NCBI GenBank assembly: GCA_029216955.1
Contig: JANAVB010015600.1
Location: 39,616,398 to 39,680,397, forward strand
Source of the DNA: Iris pallida
Lineage: Eukaryota; Streptophyta; Magnoliopsida; Asparagales; Iridaceae
Direction of reading: 5' to 3'
DNA length: 64,000 nt
Both the position numbers and the translations under genes were made by a program. Shown here in pieces: positions 9,361-23,173 of this stretch; the stretch's first letter is position 1; each line of letters opens with the position of its first letter. The notes under the pieces are model-generated. The model saw nothing but the letters and a program-made list of their open reading frames with translations, ran no database searches and was not told where the DNA came from.

Positions 9361-11728
9361 TGTAGTGCCCCGTCCCGCTCAGTCAATCAGAGGAATCAGA
9401 ATGCCGACAGTGTTCAAACTTAGCCTTACAACGGCTGCTCGAAGGCATCGCTCGATCGAGGCAACCGCTCGTTCAGGTGGGGTAGTTTCGGTGAACTTAC
9501 CTCAACTTAGCCTTCACATAATAAATCATATGTTTTTAACTTGCACAAGTAGGCTTGAAAAAAAAAGAGACGAATTCACATAGATAAGGGAATAATCTCG
9601 ACGGGTCGAATTGACTTAGAATATGGAAAGGTCCAACGGCAGTCTTAGAGTTGGTGCACGGTGTGCTTTGAAAATGACACTCGATCTTTCGTCCCATGGC
9701 ATGGAAGAAGGAAATTTGGTTTGAGTTGGTGAAGTTATGAACGTAGCCTAAGTCATAGGCGTCGCCCGCATGAATGCTTCATAAAGCATGTACGGTCCCA
9801 TCGTCCAAGGCTTGTCATAGTCTTGGCTTGCCCTATAAGTTAAGCTGTATTGCACGATTTGAGGCCTAAGTCTAGGCACCCAGATGACTTGGACGTTCAA
9901 AAGTCGAAAGAAATATGCGACATGTTTTTGCGATGCGAGGCTTGACGCAGCCTTTGCTCGTTGAGTCATTGTACGATTGGGTTAGCCAAAGTTATGTTAG
10001 GCTATCAGAGTAGTAGCAAGTACAGTCCCACGAGTTCTACGGCTGGGTATGGCCATAAAGTCCTACAGTCTCAAATCTAGTCATATGGAGTGTGTGTTGG
10101 ACGATAGTGTCACACGAAATACAAGTCGGTTTAAGACACGATGCATGGACTTAGTGTTTAAGGCACGAGCCATATTTGTTTCAAACTGAGTTATGGAAAA
10201 AGGGGGCTATCAAATAGTCATTCCTAAGTTGAGTAAAAAGGATATGGCATCGAGGAAGAAGGCTCACGACCGTGGTTCGTCGAGAGATCTCAAGGATAGA
10301 AGTCTTGAACTTGGTTTTGAAAGAGAGGGTAACACTGAAAGAAGGATGACTGTGTGAGACGTTAGTTTGAGTCGAGTCTTGTATAGTCATGGACAACTTG
10401 TCGTCAAGGGCGATGGTACCTTGAGCGACAACTCGGGGCCACGGGATCGACTCGGCCTAGAAGGAAATAGGGTATAGTCGTGCATAAGATTTTAGCACGG
10501 GTTGAGCGGGGACTTGCAACGGAGCTAGCTACTGGCGTTGAAAGGACCCCGATTAACAAAACTATACGTCCCGGGATAGCTTGTTATGCTAGTGACTAAA
10601 GTTAATATAGATGTCGGCAAAATAGCGGCTATCCGCGTGTATGCCTTTTGAATGTGTCGAATTGAATGTGTGTACGTTTTAGAAGAATGTTTGGGCCTAA
10701 GATTTGGCATCAACATAGGCGACGTAATTCGGTACGAGTTGTGGCATAGAGTCTTAAGATGTTGGCATAGAGTTGCATAAGTTGGATTGAGTCGTCTCGG
10801 GTTTAAGTTAGGAATTGCCACAAGGCAAATTTGGTCAAGTGACACTAAGTTTAAAAGACTTGATTTGGGTCAGTTGGTGAGCAAAGTAGCAAGGGCCGCG
10901 AGGCGGTGATATGGTTAAGTCACACTGAGTTGCGAGGCACGGCACAAAGGATTTATAGCACGGTCACAAAAAAATTGGGTACTATCACGTAGTAGCGTCT
11001 CTAACATTGGCCGAAAGGTAAGCACGACTTAATAGGTTAACGTCATTGAGTTGATGTTGTATTACAAGCACGGGATGGTCTAGAGACACAAAATAAGCCA
11101 AGGCGTCGGTCCTAAAATAATCCTAAGGCAAGAGTAAAAAGATAATCAAAAGGGTCATGTCACACAAAGTAAATTAACGTGTCAATTTTTTATGGGTAGG
11201 TGAAGAGCTCATTCCACCAGTACAGTTGAGTACTGACACCCACATAGTTTTTATGTGCAGGCAAAGGTAGACTCTCGTGGCACGGAGCTCACTTGGATAC
11301 ATCGAGGCACGAAGTTCCTTGGCAATTCGAGGCATGCGCCCACGTGGAGTCATGACTTATACGGGACATAATGTATGGACGCCGCCTTTCGAAGCATCCG
11401 TTGGTTCAAGACTTGCACTGAGAGATGAGAGAGAGCTGAACGACTTGTAATGCGAGAAGAGTGAGCTTAAGTGACTTGTAATCTTAGCCTTGCGCCCTTT
11501 GTAATCTTTGTTTCAATATCAATAAAGAGCTTCTTTGAATAACTTGTATTTTGCTTCAAATTTCTGCTACTATTATTCAATGTCTCTGTATGGGACTTCT
11601 GTGCGACGATCCTGTGGCAGCCGCTAAAATCGGCAGTTATGGAACCCGCATTGCACGAGCGCAATCTAGGCTTGTACGGCATCACGCCTTAGCGAGGATC
11701 ATCTCTCCTACAGGAGCAGGGCGTGACA
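9361..11728 (+). repeat. E1 5' LTR (2,368 bp)
   Basis: Begins TGTAGTGCCCCG and ends GGGCGTGACA. An AATAAA polyadenylation signal lies at 11521-11526, followed by a T-rich stretch. No protein-like frame is conserved with the 3' LTR. Confidence 0.9.
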
Positions 11729-14156
11729 TAATGGTATCAGAGCACGGCTTTATACCCTTGGACTATCGATTGAATTCTTTAACTCCGTTGCTTCCGTAAA
11801 CTCTGAATTATTGCTTTCGCAAAGTTGGTATCGTTGGTGCGCTCTCTCTCAAATGTCCCACAGATGTCCATACAATAAGTCTATTAATTTTGCAAAACAT
11901 AGGAGAACAATTTTTTATAAAACAAAAAGATGGTTCGTATAAGCATGGTTGGCTAAGTCGGGCTGGACATATACACAAAAGTTGCGTCGACCATAAAAAA
12001 GTCGAGTATGAAAATTGAATAGTATCGAGCAAGAATAAGTTGAACTCGAATGAGTAAAGTGAGATGACTATCGATAGGGTGCTATCGAGTGACTATAACG
12101 TCGGTGCGATATAGATGAGCGTACTTTGAATTAGAGGAATGGTTCGAACGGGATTCGAAGAAGTCGATTTTGATTCGAATGATAGTTTTAAGGATTTGTT
12201 GAATAAGTTGTAGCCTTGAGATTTGACGAGTTGATTCGAACAACCTAGAATTTACGCACATGGAACGTACATGGGATTGTGGATTGTGCAAGTATGAAAC
12301 GCGAAGAAGATTGAGTAGATAAATCAGATCGAGAAAAAGTTAAGGTGTAGCGAACTGATAACTTGATAAAAGAAATCGATAGGTGGATTGTATAGAAAAA
12401 GTTAACACGATAGGAAGATATCATGCATGAAAAGTTGAATTTTGAAGTTACGCAATGACTCTAAGGATTGGATTGAATGTTGCTCGATGATTTGAGTTAG
12501 CAAAAAATGATGCGAATTGAGAAAATACGTTGGTCGATGACTTAAGATAAACGGATGAACAATACATGAAATTGGTTTGAGAAAATTGATGTTGTGAATG
12601 ATTCGAAGGATAATGATCGAACTTAAATTTGAATATCGAGGAGATTATCCAGTCGGACGATAGCATCATTCACACGACTCAAAATTTATTGCAAAGGAAG
12701 ATCGTTAGGTTACGCATATCATCGATGGTATTGAGGCGTATCAAAGATCGATATGCGATAACTCAGGGGTACTCTGACTCGGCGAATGACGATCGTACAA
12801 GTGCTATTGTTCGGTTGGATGCTATACTTAGGATTTTGATTGGGATGAATATTGGATAAAAATAATTTGTCTTGATGGTTACGCGGATAACCACAGTGTC
12901 GACATTCTTGTCTTGCATGAGTGCAACTCTAGCCTCGCACTTGCATCGTGTAGGATTTGGGGCGATCGTTCCGCGTGAGTGGTGACATGGTGATTCATGT
13001 CGCGGAAATAATTAAACTCATAAAATTTGGATGCGATAACTTTGATTGTCTCGACTTGTTGGTTTGATGCGAAGGAAAAGTTTGAGAATGTTTGGACTTA
13101 CGATTGATGAATGAAATAAACTTGAGGATTGAATAGATCCAATCTACGTATCGAGAATGAATTTTTTTAGACACAAAATAAGAGTTACGCCCCATGAGAA
13201 TGATTATTCCGCGGGAGCATTGTATGGTGATTTCATGTCCACCGTGGATAATCGGACTCGTGTGAGATCGGAGCGTGGCATATTGTTAAGTCAGACGACC
13301 TTGTGATCGATTACGTTAATTGGAATTGATAACTTAGGGAATGTGGAATGTGAAATTTTGGTTAACGGCGAATTGTGTCATAGCGTGTTTTATTTGAGAA
13401 GGATTGGTAGGCGAACTATATCGAACGTGTTTGAAGGAATGACTATACAAGATGGTTTGTTGAACGAGCGATATTGATACGTCGTGGAATTGGTTTAATG
13501 TAAGTTGTCGTAGGATGGCCTTGCTAAATAACTCAGACACCGTACAACGAATGTTGGGATGTGTGTAGGGAATCGATGTTCGATGTTTAGAAATCTGAGT
13601 GATGCGAGCTTGGGTAGAAAATCCCGTACTATCAATTTGGTTTGACCTTAGGATGGGGTCAGTGTTGATATTGTTGTTTGGGAACTATGATTCCAATACT
13701 GACGAAAGACTTTGGCCTAAAGACATAGTCTAGCGGTTAGGCGGATATCCTGGTATAGAGTGATAGGAATTATGGAAGCACCACTCACGAGGCTCAGTTG
13801 ACATGCACGTATATCAGGGATGCTCGAATATGTGCACGATCCGACTCGAGTGGTGATGACGAATTCTCTATCATGAGGCTTGGCTGAAATATATGTATTT
13901 TGGGGACGCCTAGAATATGTACACGATCCAACTAAGTGATACGTTGAATCAAGTGAGACTTGAGGAATAAAAAAGTGTCAAGGATTTAGAAATAGAGTTT
14001 CAAAGAAATGTGATGGTAGTGCGAGTGTGGCTCGGATTAAGGAAACGTATAGGAGTAGTGTATGCGAGAGTCCTTGAATGTTGAGTAAAGTGATAATAAG
14101 ATGATAAGTGTACTCAGTTAGTTTTGAGGACAAAACTTTTTCTGAGTGGTGTGTGA
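11729..14156 (+). other. E1 internal region, noncoding
   Basis: This 2.4-kb stretch has only short frames on either strand and no retroviral-type motif (no CCHC, DSG, YxDD or integrase signature). It starts with the primer site and ends with 'gttttgaggacaaaac', a remnant of the usual gypsy 3' junction, although the polypurine tract itself is degenerate. Confidence 0.7.
11732..11744 (+). other. E1 primer-binding site, initiator methionine tRNA
   Basis: TGGTATCAGAGC, the standard plant retrotransposon site complementary to the 3' end of tRNA-iMet, starts three bases after the 5' LTR end. Confidence 0.9.
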
Positions 14157-16523
14157 TGTAGTGCGCCGTCCCGCTCAGTCAATCGGAGGAATCGGGACGC
14201 CGACAACGTTCGAACTTAGCCTTGCAACAGCTGCTCGAAGACATCGCTCGGTCGAGGTGACCGCTCGCTCAAGTGGAATAGTTTTGGTGAACTTGCCTCA
14301 TCTTAGCCTTCACATAATAAATCATATGTTTTTAACTTGCACAAGTAGGCTTCATAATAAAAGAGACGAATTTACATAGATAAGAGAATAATTTCGACGG
14401 GTCAAATTGAGTTAGAATATGGAAAGGTCCAACGTCCGTCTTAGAGTTTGTGCACGGTGTGCTTTGAAAATGACACTCGATCCTTCATCCTGTGGCATGG
14501 GAGAAGGAAAGTTAGTTTGAGTTGGCGAAGTTATGAACGTAGCCTAAGTCATAGGCGTCGCCCGCATAAATGCTTCATAAAACATGCACAGTGCCATCGT
14601 CCAAGGCTTGGCATAGCCTTGGCTTGCCCTATGAGTTAAGCTACATTGCACGATTTGAGGCATAAGTCTAGGTAACCAGATGACTTAGACGTTCAAAAGC
14701 CGAACGTAATGCGCGACACATTTCTGCGATGCGAGGCTTGACGCAGCCTTTGCACGTCGAGTCGTTGTGCGATTGGGTTAGGCAAAGTTATGTTAGGCTA
14801 TCGGAGTAGTAGCAAGTACGGTCCCACGAGTTCTACGACTGGGTATGGCCATGAAGTCCTACGATCTCAAAGCTAGTCATATAGAGTGTGTGTTGGACGA
14901 TAGTATCGTACGGAATACAAGTCACTTTAAGGCACGATGCACGGACTTAGTGTTTAAGGCACGAGCTACGGTTGTTTCAAAGTGAGTTATGGAAAAAGGG
15001 GGCTATCAAATGGTCATTCCTAAGTTGAGTAAAAAGGATATAGCATCAAGGAAGAAGGCTCGCGATCGTGGGTCGTCGAGGGATCTCAAGGATAGAAGTC
15101 TTGAACTTGGTTTTGAAAGAGAGGGTAACAATGAAAGAAGGATGACTGTGTGAGACGTCAGTTTGAGTCGAGTCTTGCATGGTCATGGAAAACTTGTCGA
15201 CAAGGGCGATGGTTCCTCGAGCGGCAACTCGGGGACACGGGACCGACCCGGCCTAGGAGGAAACAAGGTATAGTCGTTCATAAGGTTTTAGCATGGGTTA
15301 AGCGGAGACTTGCAACGGAGCTAGCTACTTGCGTTGAAAGGACCCCGATTAACAAAACTATACGTCCCGGGATAGCTTGTTATGCTAGTGACTAAAGTTC
15401 ATATAGATGTCGACAAAATAGCGGCTATCCGCGTGTATGTCTTTAGAATGTGTCGAATTAAATGTGTGTACATTTTGAAAGAATGTTTGGGCCTAAGATT
15501 TGGCATCAACATAGACGACGTGCTTCGACACGAGTTGTGGCATCGAGTCTTAAGATGTTGGCATAGAGTTGCACAAGTTGGATTGAGTCGTCTCAGGTTT
15601 AAGTCAGAAATCGCCGTAAGGCAAAGTTGGTCGAGTGACACTAAGTTCACAAGACTTGATTTGGGTCAGTTGGTGAACAAAGTAGCAAGTACCGCGAGGC
15701 GGCGATATGGTTAAGTCACACTGAGTTGTGAGGCACGGCACAAAGGATTTGTAGCACGGTCACAAGAAAATTGGGTACTATCATGTAGTTGCGTCTCTAA
15801 CATTGGCCGAAAGGCAAGCACGACTTGATAGGTGAACGTCATTGAGTTGACGTTGTGTTGCAAGCACGGATGGTCTAGAGATACAAAATAGGCCAAGGCG
15901 TCGGTCCTAAAATAATCCTAAGGCAAGAGTAGAAAGACAATCAAAAGGGTCATGTCGTACAAAGTAAATTAACGTGTCGATTTTGTATGGATGGGCGAAG
16001 AGCTCATTCCACCAGTACAGTTGAGTACTGACACCCAAATAGTTTTTATGTGTAGGCACAGGTAGAAGCTCGTGGCATGGAGCCCGCTTGGATGTGTCGA
16101 GGTACGGAGTTCCTTGGCGATTTGAGGCGTGCGGCCTCGTGGATTCATGACTTATATGGGACATAATGTATGGACGTCGACTTCCGAAGCATCCGCTGGT
16201 TCAAGACTTGTAATGAGAGATAAGAGAGAGCTGAGCGACTTATAATTTGAGAAGAGTGAGCTTGAGTGACTTGTAATCTTGGCCTTGCACCCTTTGTAAT
16301 CTTTGTTTCAATATCAATAAAGAGCTTCTTTGAATAACTTGTGTTTTGCTTCAAATTTCTGCTGCTATTATTCAATATCTTCGTATGGGACTTCTGTGCG
16401 ACGACCCTGTCGCAACCACTGAAATCGGCCGTTATGGAACCCGCCTTGCACGAGTGCAATCTAGGCTCGTGCGGCATCACGCCTTAGCGATGACGATCGC
16501 TCCTACGGGAGCGGGGCGTGACA
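14157..16523 (+). repeat. E1 3' LTR (2,367 bp)
   Basis: Direct repeat of 9361-11728, differing in scattered bases along its length. The AATAAA signal lies at 16316-16321. Ends GGGGCGTGACA before the right CATAA. Confidence 0.9.
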
Positions 16524-16528
16524 CATAA

Positions 16529-17907
16529 GCCCATTTTTTCCTTTGTTTCTCTGGGCCTTGTATTGTGTAGCTTAGGAGTAGCATAACTCTTTCTATATTT
16601 TTGTGTTTTATGTCGATAATGTCGTACGTTAGTTTATTTACTAATGAAATTGGGAACGTTATTTTCTAAAAGAAAAATAAAGATTTTCTCGCATAAATTA
16701 GAATGCCTTAAAATATATAGTTTTATATATATATCGACAAACTTCACTTTTTTATCATTAAATAGAAAAGTATAGTTATATACATATACACACTATATGA
16801 AGATTTTTAAATAAATCGAGATGTCTACTCCTTCCAAAATAAATACAATTGGACTTCTGTTGTAAAAATTTACAAATAGTAGAAAGCAGCGTTAGAGTTG
16901 ATTGATCGTTAGACTAATATATTAAGCAGTAAAATTGACTAGGACCAATATTAGAGGTTGCAACTGGAACACCGTAGAAATGGTTGTGTTGTAACTAAGA
17001 CATCCTTTTAATCTAATGTAGGGTTCAGGACCTAAGTCTGAGATCCATTTTCCTTTCTCCACCTACAGCATCAGAAAATCGAGGCATGTTTCATATTATT
17101 CATGTTCGGGTTTTAATTGATAATCAAATACAATGCATCATTAGGACTATATACTGTATCGACACTGACTCACGGGATCTCTCTTGGACCCAAATTTATT
17201 GCTTGATTGACTCATTGACTCGAGGATTGGGGTGTAATATAGCGTCTGCTACCAAAGCCCATGTTACTAATATTGACTCTCTCGCGCTAACCCCTATTGC
17301 ACAGGGGGTTGAGCCGTACCATATGCTAGCATTAGGTCCAATATTAGTATACATATTGAATCTACCAGTCGATCACATCTACACACTCAAATCACTATTG
17401 AATCATTGTAGATTACATCATTGTTGCTCTTGAGACTTTATTGTTGTACTGATTTTTTATTATTGTTTAGAAAATATAATAATGCTTTAAAACTGCTCCT
17501 TGCATCATTTATTATTATGAGAATACTGGATGTGGATATATGTTTTTGCTCCTCTCCTGACTATAGACCAACATTTTTAGGTGATTACAATGATGAGGAG
17601 CTCACTTTTAGTACCTACTACGGATTCGAACTGAATTATGAGGAGATAGGTAAACCCAACCAGGAGTCACCTGAACCGACTACTAGTAGCCTAGTCAGCA
17701 TTGTATTTAAAGTTGTAAACCTTAGTACAACTTAAGTTTGTTTCGGCATTGTGTTTGAGTTATTAAATAAAAGTTTTTTAAATTCCCGTATTTTAGAATA
17801 TTGTGCTTGAGATACTACTGATTGTACAGCTTATTGCCATCGTCTCATAATGGTGTAGACTGGACATGATCTGACCGGACCCAGAATCTTGGGATCGGGT
17901 CGTCGTA
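16529..17907 (+). repeat. R1 left LTR, second part
   Basis: Continues the R1 LTR after E1 ('gcccattttttcc...' matches 62,010 onward). Ends CGGGTCGTCGTA, a decayed form of CGGGTCGTGACA seen at the right LTR (63382-63392). Confidence 0.8.
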
Positions 17908-18535
17908 TGTTTTCAGTGGTGGCCCATGTAGGTTCGACAAACAACCTTAGAAAAAATGACTAGAAACAATTAGAATACTTAGAACATCGAAATATTATGA
18001 CTCGTCACAACATAGGACCATTTTATTCAAAATATTTATTTTTATGTGTGTAACTTAGTTGGATTACGTAGCTTATTTTCCTTCCTTCCATTCCAGAGAA
18101 TGGTTGACGAAGGACTTACTCGATCTTGATTAATTAGAAACCTTATCCAGATTAGGCCAATACTTATAAGTTGTGTTTGACATTATATTCTTAATAATAA
18201 TATTGTATAAAATCATAGGATTAGTTGGAAGTTGAGGCTATAGTTACCATCCCAATTGTCTTAGAATCCATGTCTGCCATTGTTACTAATCACTAAGCTT
18301 TAACCCATTCTTCTACTTTCCTAAATTAGTTTTCATTATCAGAATACCTTGATCAAATTGTGAGTGTTCATTTTGACTTGTGAAACATAGACTTTACCCT
18401 ATTTGACTTAATCAACCAAGAATCCTTGCAACTACTGGGGTATTCATATTAATATGACCTTACCCATTTCTGATCATCCAACTTTATAATTTCTACAAAC
18501 ATCTTTGCTTCGAATGTGACATTCCTATTTGATCC
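17908..18535 (+). other. R1 internal region, first copy, part a
   Basis: Starts with the primer site. At 18,090-18,140 a pyrimidine-rich run ending in AG precedes ATGGTTGAC, in the same position as the gag-like start of E3, but the frame closes within a few codons. No other coding signal is present. Confidence 0.5.
17917..17933 (+). other. R1 primer-binding site, tRNA-Ile type
   Basis: TGGTGGCCCATGTAGGT begins 9 nt after the LTR end. It differs by one base from the E2 site, which matches my recollection of the 3' end of plant tRNA-Ile(AAU) including CCA. Confidence 0.6.
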
Positions 18536-20856
18536 TGTCACGCCCCGCTTCCGTATGAGCGATCGTCCTCGCTAAGGTGTGATACCGCAGGAGCATAGAT
18601 TACACACATGCAAGGCGGATTCCATAACGGTCAATTACAACAGCTTGCGACGGGGTCATCGCACAGAAGTCCCTAGCAGAAACATTGAATATGCAAGGCA
18701 ACACAAGCCTTAAAATAAAATGAGTCTTTATTGAAAATGAACATAAGATTGCAAAGGCATGTAGCCAAGATTACAATCACTCAAGCTAACTTTTCTTTTT
18801 GATTACAAGTCCTTCAGCTCTCTCTCATCTCTCAAAAAAATTGACGAGCCAGTGGATGCTTCAGATAGGCGATGTCCATATATTATATCCTTTATAGATG
18901 AAGACTTCAATACGGCCACACGCCTCAAAACGTCAAGGAACTCCGTACCTCAATGCATCCAAGCGAGCTTCGCGCCATTGAGCTTCTACCTGTGCCTGCA
19001 CATAAAAATTGCGTGGGTGTCAGTACTCAACTGTACTGGTGAAGTGAGCTTCTCGCCCACCCATACAAAATTTTACTTTGTACAACATAGTCCTTTATGA
19101 TTGTCTTTCTATTCTTTCCTTATGATAGATTTTAGGACAGACTCTTGGCCTATTTGTGTCTCTAGACCGTCATCGTGCCATTGCACCGATAACTTGCTTA
19201 TCGTTGTGCCTCTAGACCTTTTTTGTGCCAACAATAATCATAGTATCGACTCGTGCTTGTCTTTTCGACTCCTACTTTGGGATGCAACAACTTGTTTTGT
19301 GTCATCGACTTGGTCCGTGCTTCAAACATCAAGGCCGTGCCTCGTATTTTATTGCGACTTAACCAATTTTGCCTTACGATCCTTCCTGACTTAACTCAAG
19401 ATGACCCAATCCTGACTTGTGGACTTGTTTCGACGACTCAAACACGATGCCACATTCATGTTGAAGCACGTGTCCTTGCTATAGCCAAATCTTAGGCTCC
19501 ATAATGGTGTTGCAGCCGTGCACACCTTCTTAACTCACTTAGTGCTGTGCCTTACACTATCTTTGAGTCGACCAACACCGTGAATGCAGATTGCCGCTTA
19601 GCACACCAGTTTATCTATATGAAAGGGTCACTAGCACCACAAGCTATACTTGGACCTTAATTGGATAAGACGGTATGTTCGTCTACAATGAGACGCGATC
19701 TCGTCGAATTTCCCGTATTATCCACTCTACGGCGCACCCTTCGGGTCAGGTCGCACACCATCTGAGGGTCCCACAAGCATGGTCCTCCTAGGCCAGATCA
19801 GTCCTGCAGCCGTAGGTTCCGTCTGAGGAACAAAACCATCCTTGTGAACAAGTTATCCAATGACCACGCACCTACGACGACTTCTAGACTTGACGGAAAT
19901 ATAAGGCCTACAGATGGTACAACTTGCTTTCTCTTTCTTAAACTTCTTTATCCACGTCCATGCTTTTCATTCTTCATGTGAGACTCCTAGGCCACGGGAC
20001 CGGTCTCGGTGGCAAACGGTCGCATGTACTTTACATTATTTTAAACACGGGGAACGACTATTGCATAGCCTTTCAGATAGACCTGAACAAACGTGTTCCT
20101 TTGTGTCCCTTAGACCATAGCATACTTATCCTTGAACCGACCGTGGCTCGTGACTTAGGCTGACTTATGTTCTATGTGACACTATCGCCCAAGTCATACT
20201 TTATATGACGAGCCTTGAGATCGTGGGACTAGGTGACTTAATAACTGCAGAAAGCGAGGGATACTGCTTAGAATGACTTCAATAAGCCAACATAACTTTT
20301 TCCTAACTCAATCGTGCAATAATTTAACCGTTGGGACGAGAAAAGGCTATGCCAAGCCTTGCATCGTAGAAATATACACTAAGACTTAAGGGACACTTTG
20401 GCTATGCCAAGTATCGATCGATAGGTCCGTGCATACTTTATCAAGTATTTATGCGTGCGACGCCTATGACTTAGGCTAAGTTCGTAACTTTGTGGCACTT
20501 AAACCAACTTTTCTTCTCCCAAGCCACGGGATGAAAGACCGAGTGTCATTTTGAAAGCATGTTGTGACTAAGCTGACCGTGGGACCTTTCTATATTTTAA
20601 CTCAATCGACCCAACTTGGGATTATTCCCTTAGCTATGTAGATTCATCTATTTTATTATCAAGCCTACTTATGTATTTGAAAATTTTTGTTTTATTAGTG
20701 TGAAGGCTAAACTGAGGCAAGTTCACTGAAGCCACCCACCTGAGCGAGTAGTCGCCTCGACCGAGCGGGTCTTCGAGCGAGCCGTTGCATGGCTAAGTTC
20801 GAACACCGTTGGCGTTTCGATTCCTCCAATTGAGCTAAGCAGGACGGGGCACTACA
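18536..20856 (-). mobile_element. Solo LTR of the E1 family, reverse orientation
   Basis: Plus-strand ends are TGTCACGCCCCGC and GGGGCACTACA, the exact reverse of the E1 LTR ends. Internal blocks also match in reverse, for example the 'gagtactgacaccc' region near 19,018-19,040. The length (2,321 bp) is close to the E1 LTRs. Flanks are GATCC and GGCCC, possibly a decayed target duplication differing at two transitions. Solo LTRs form by recombination between the two LTRs of one element. Confidence 0.85.
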
Positions 20857-21988
20857 GGCCCCAAGGAAAAAGTCACATTCATCACGATAACCCTTTGAAA
20901 ATCTTATGGATTTAGTTGAACGTGTATTCAACAAACCACCATGGCATTACAGATGTTCATTGTAGCCATTTACCCAATTCACCAAAAATATAAGTTTATT
21001 GCCGCCAAATGCGCACTGCGGGGCATAAACTTTAGTTAAGATGATTACATGATAAAATATTATTTTTTGAGTATAGTTAAGACTACGTCCTAGATCCCTT
21101 ATGTTTTAATCTGAGTCATGAAGCTAAAGACTTACTGCAGCTAGATGTATATGCATTAGCGAGACATATGTTCTTAAACATTATGATATTAGATTAAGAT
21201 ATGATTACTATCAGTTTTGTATAATTTTCAGACAATTTTTGACTTCTCGGATCAAACTCTTATTCTTATACTTGGTTCTTTTACCTATTTTATCAAATTC
21301 ATTATCTCAATAGTGCCATTAGCATTTCAGATTGTGAACCGTTCATATCATTATTGGGTTTGAACTTTCTTAGCACTTTTACTAATTCAAACACCCATGT
21401 ATTATAGTTAGACCCTATTATCTACAATAAGAAAGCAGGACCCAAGTTCAATGGGTTGTAGAAGAAGATGAAACAGTTGGTGACTGCCCCCACACCAAGG
21501 ATCAAGACTTTGACAACTAGTACTAAGAGAATCTAGAGTTGTTAGTAGCATTAGGTAATTCCTTGTAAAGTTGTAACCGGATAACTTTAGAAGAAGTTTA
21601 GGTGAATATTCCTATAATTCTCTGATGATGTGAAATGAATCCTTAGTTACACTCTTATCTGGCAAAAATGTCGTGTTTTTCTTACAATATAATTTCTGAA
21701 AACTTTGAGAATTTTAATTTTAGGGAGAAGGTATAAGGTAAGAATTATGGAGATAGGATTTGTCAAATATATATTGATGTTAAGGTTTGGAAGAATATAA
21801 TTTTGATATGAATCCCTAGATATATGTTAATAGGTGAAGGTACTCATGATTATTGGAGGCAATATCATATTTTTAGTAACATTATTCTTGTATAGATTAG
21901 TGACAAGCCTATGACTGTAATTTTGCCAAATCAGTGTAACTATTATTTAGTTGTCTTTTTCAATTCTTGGATGTTGTAGCAATGTTAA
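20857..21988 (+). other. R1 internal region, first copy, part b
   Basis: AT-rich, noncoding. From about 21,589 it is duplicated at 26,998-27,390 in the second R1 copy. The last five bases, GTTAA, are the left target copy of E4. Confidence 0.6.
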
Positions 21989-22870
21989 CATTTGCGAAAA
22001 ACAAAATAAAAGATTTTGATTTCTACAAACTAAGAGAGAGTAAAAAAGAGTACAATTAATTTTTGGGAAAGCACGACTATAGGAATCTAATCAGAATACG
22101 ATCACTTTATCCCTTGGATGATGTGATATCGAAAACATGAGCCTCTGGAGAATACAACAACACTTTAGCAGGATATTATGATCATTCGTGATGCTTTGAG
22201 ACTAATTTAAAACTCTATTTATAGAGTTCTTGAAATAACTGTTAGCAGTTATTCTGGGTCGCGCGCACTTCAGGTTGCGCGCCTCCTGTTCACTTGCGCG
22301 AGCGGTTGCACTAAATTTTGTGGATGCAAGGCATCGTTTGATTGAGATGCGCGTGGTCGTGGGCAGAATAGTGGGCACGTTCTACGAAGTTAGTGGCATG
22401 CGTGCTACGTCACCCTGCTCTGGATACTGTTCGATCACCTTGCGCAAGCTTCATCATGTTGTGCGGGGACGCAACCTAGCAAATTGTGCCTGGGTTCAAC
22501 CTCGCACACCCTGATACATTGTGCGAACTACTAGATGTCATCTTAAACTTGCGCTCAAGTACATTTTTGTGCACCCTGACACGTTGCGCAAACTGCTGGC
22601 TGACCGAATCTTCTCGAGCACCGTATTATGCAGGATCCGAACGAATTTTCTTTGATATACATGCTGTCAATTGTCAGGTAATGATGATGCCGTTACAGCT
22701 TCTCGAGGAAGTGCGCCACGTGGCTCTTATGTAACCGGAGGTTGGCGCAATCTATTGATGTGGCATAACCTATCGATGTGGCACAACTTGTAGATGTGGC
22801 CCGTGGATGAGTGGCACCCCTTGATTTCTAGCTCCCACTGGGTGGTGTAGCTTGATTTTTAGCCTCTACA
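21989..22870 (-). repeat. E4 3' LTR (882 bp)
   Basis: In element orientation this is the downstream LTR. Its plus-strand left end is CATTTGC where the other copy has TGTTTGC. It holds many 'ttgcgc/gtgcgc' words and a near-palindromic TATA (22212-22227). Confidence 0.85.
22212..22227 (-). promoter_or_regulatory. Palindromic TATA box in the E4 LTR
   Basis: ACTCTATTTATAGAGT on the plus strand reads as ACTCTATAAATAGAGT on the minus strand. The seven-base arms are complementary around a TT/AA centre. The same block is at 25367-25382 in the 5' LTR, where it would be the element promoter. Confidence 0.5.
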
Positions 22871-22885
22871 AGATCCCCTTCAAAG
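22871..22885 (-). other. E4 polypurine tract
   Basis: The minus strand reads ACTTTGAAGGGGATCT immediately before the LTR start TGTAGAGGC. This is nearly identical to the R0 junction at 4991-5006. Confidence 0.7.
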
Positions 22886-23006
22886 TTTTCAAAACTTGGA
22901 AAGACTTCAAAGTTTTAAAATACTTTGAATTTGGAAATAATTTTATTTGGGTTACGCCAGTCAAACTCAAGCCCGACTTTTTAGCGTATGTTGCACAACT
23001 GTTTTG

Positions 23007-23020
23007 GGCTATAAATAGCC
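23007..23020 (+). promoter_or_regulatory. Antisense TATA box inside E4
   Basis: GGCTATAAATAGCC on the plus strand, opposite to the element. It is followed about 160 bp downstream by an ATG (23174) after a pyrimidine-rich leader. R0 has a corresponding antisense TATA box near its own 3' LTR. Confidence 0.5.
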
Positions 23021-23173
23021 GTACACTTTGGGCCTTTCATTATTTACACACAAAGTGATTTCTCAAAACGCTACCTCCTTCTCTTCTTCTCGAGCTTCTT
23101 CGACCACCGGCATGATTCTTCGAAACTCTGTCTCTTCTTCTTCTAGAATCAGAAGCTTCTTCGACAAACCCTA

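Larger units (their letters stand above)
9361..16523 (+). mobile_element. E1: noncoding LTR retrotransposon, complete with target duplication
   Basis: Two direct LTRs (9361-11728 and 14157-16523) start TGTAGTG and end GTGACA. The whole is flanked by CATAA (9356-9360 and 16524-16528). On both sides the R1 LTR sequence continues, matching the uninterrupted copy near 62,000. The internal region (2.4 kb) has an initiator-Met primer site but no gag or pol, so E1 is a nonautonomous, LARD-like element. Family assignment to Ty3/gypsy rests on the LTR ends and the 'ttttgaggacaaaac' block before the 3' LTR (inference). Confidence 0.9.

Noticed and set aside
17917..17942. Possible tRNA gene fragment (sequence resembling a T arm and acceptor)
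   Set aside because: Only 17 nt match, directly after an LTR, repeated in three elements at the same position. It is a primer-binding site, with no D arm or anticodon arm.
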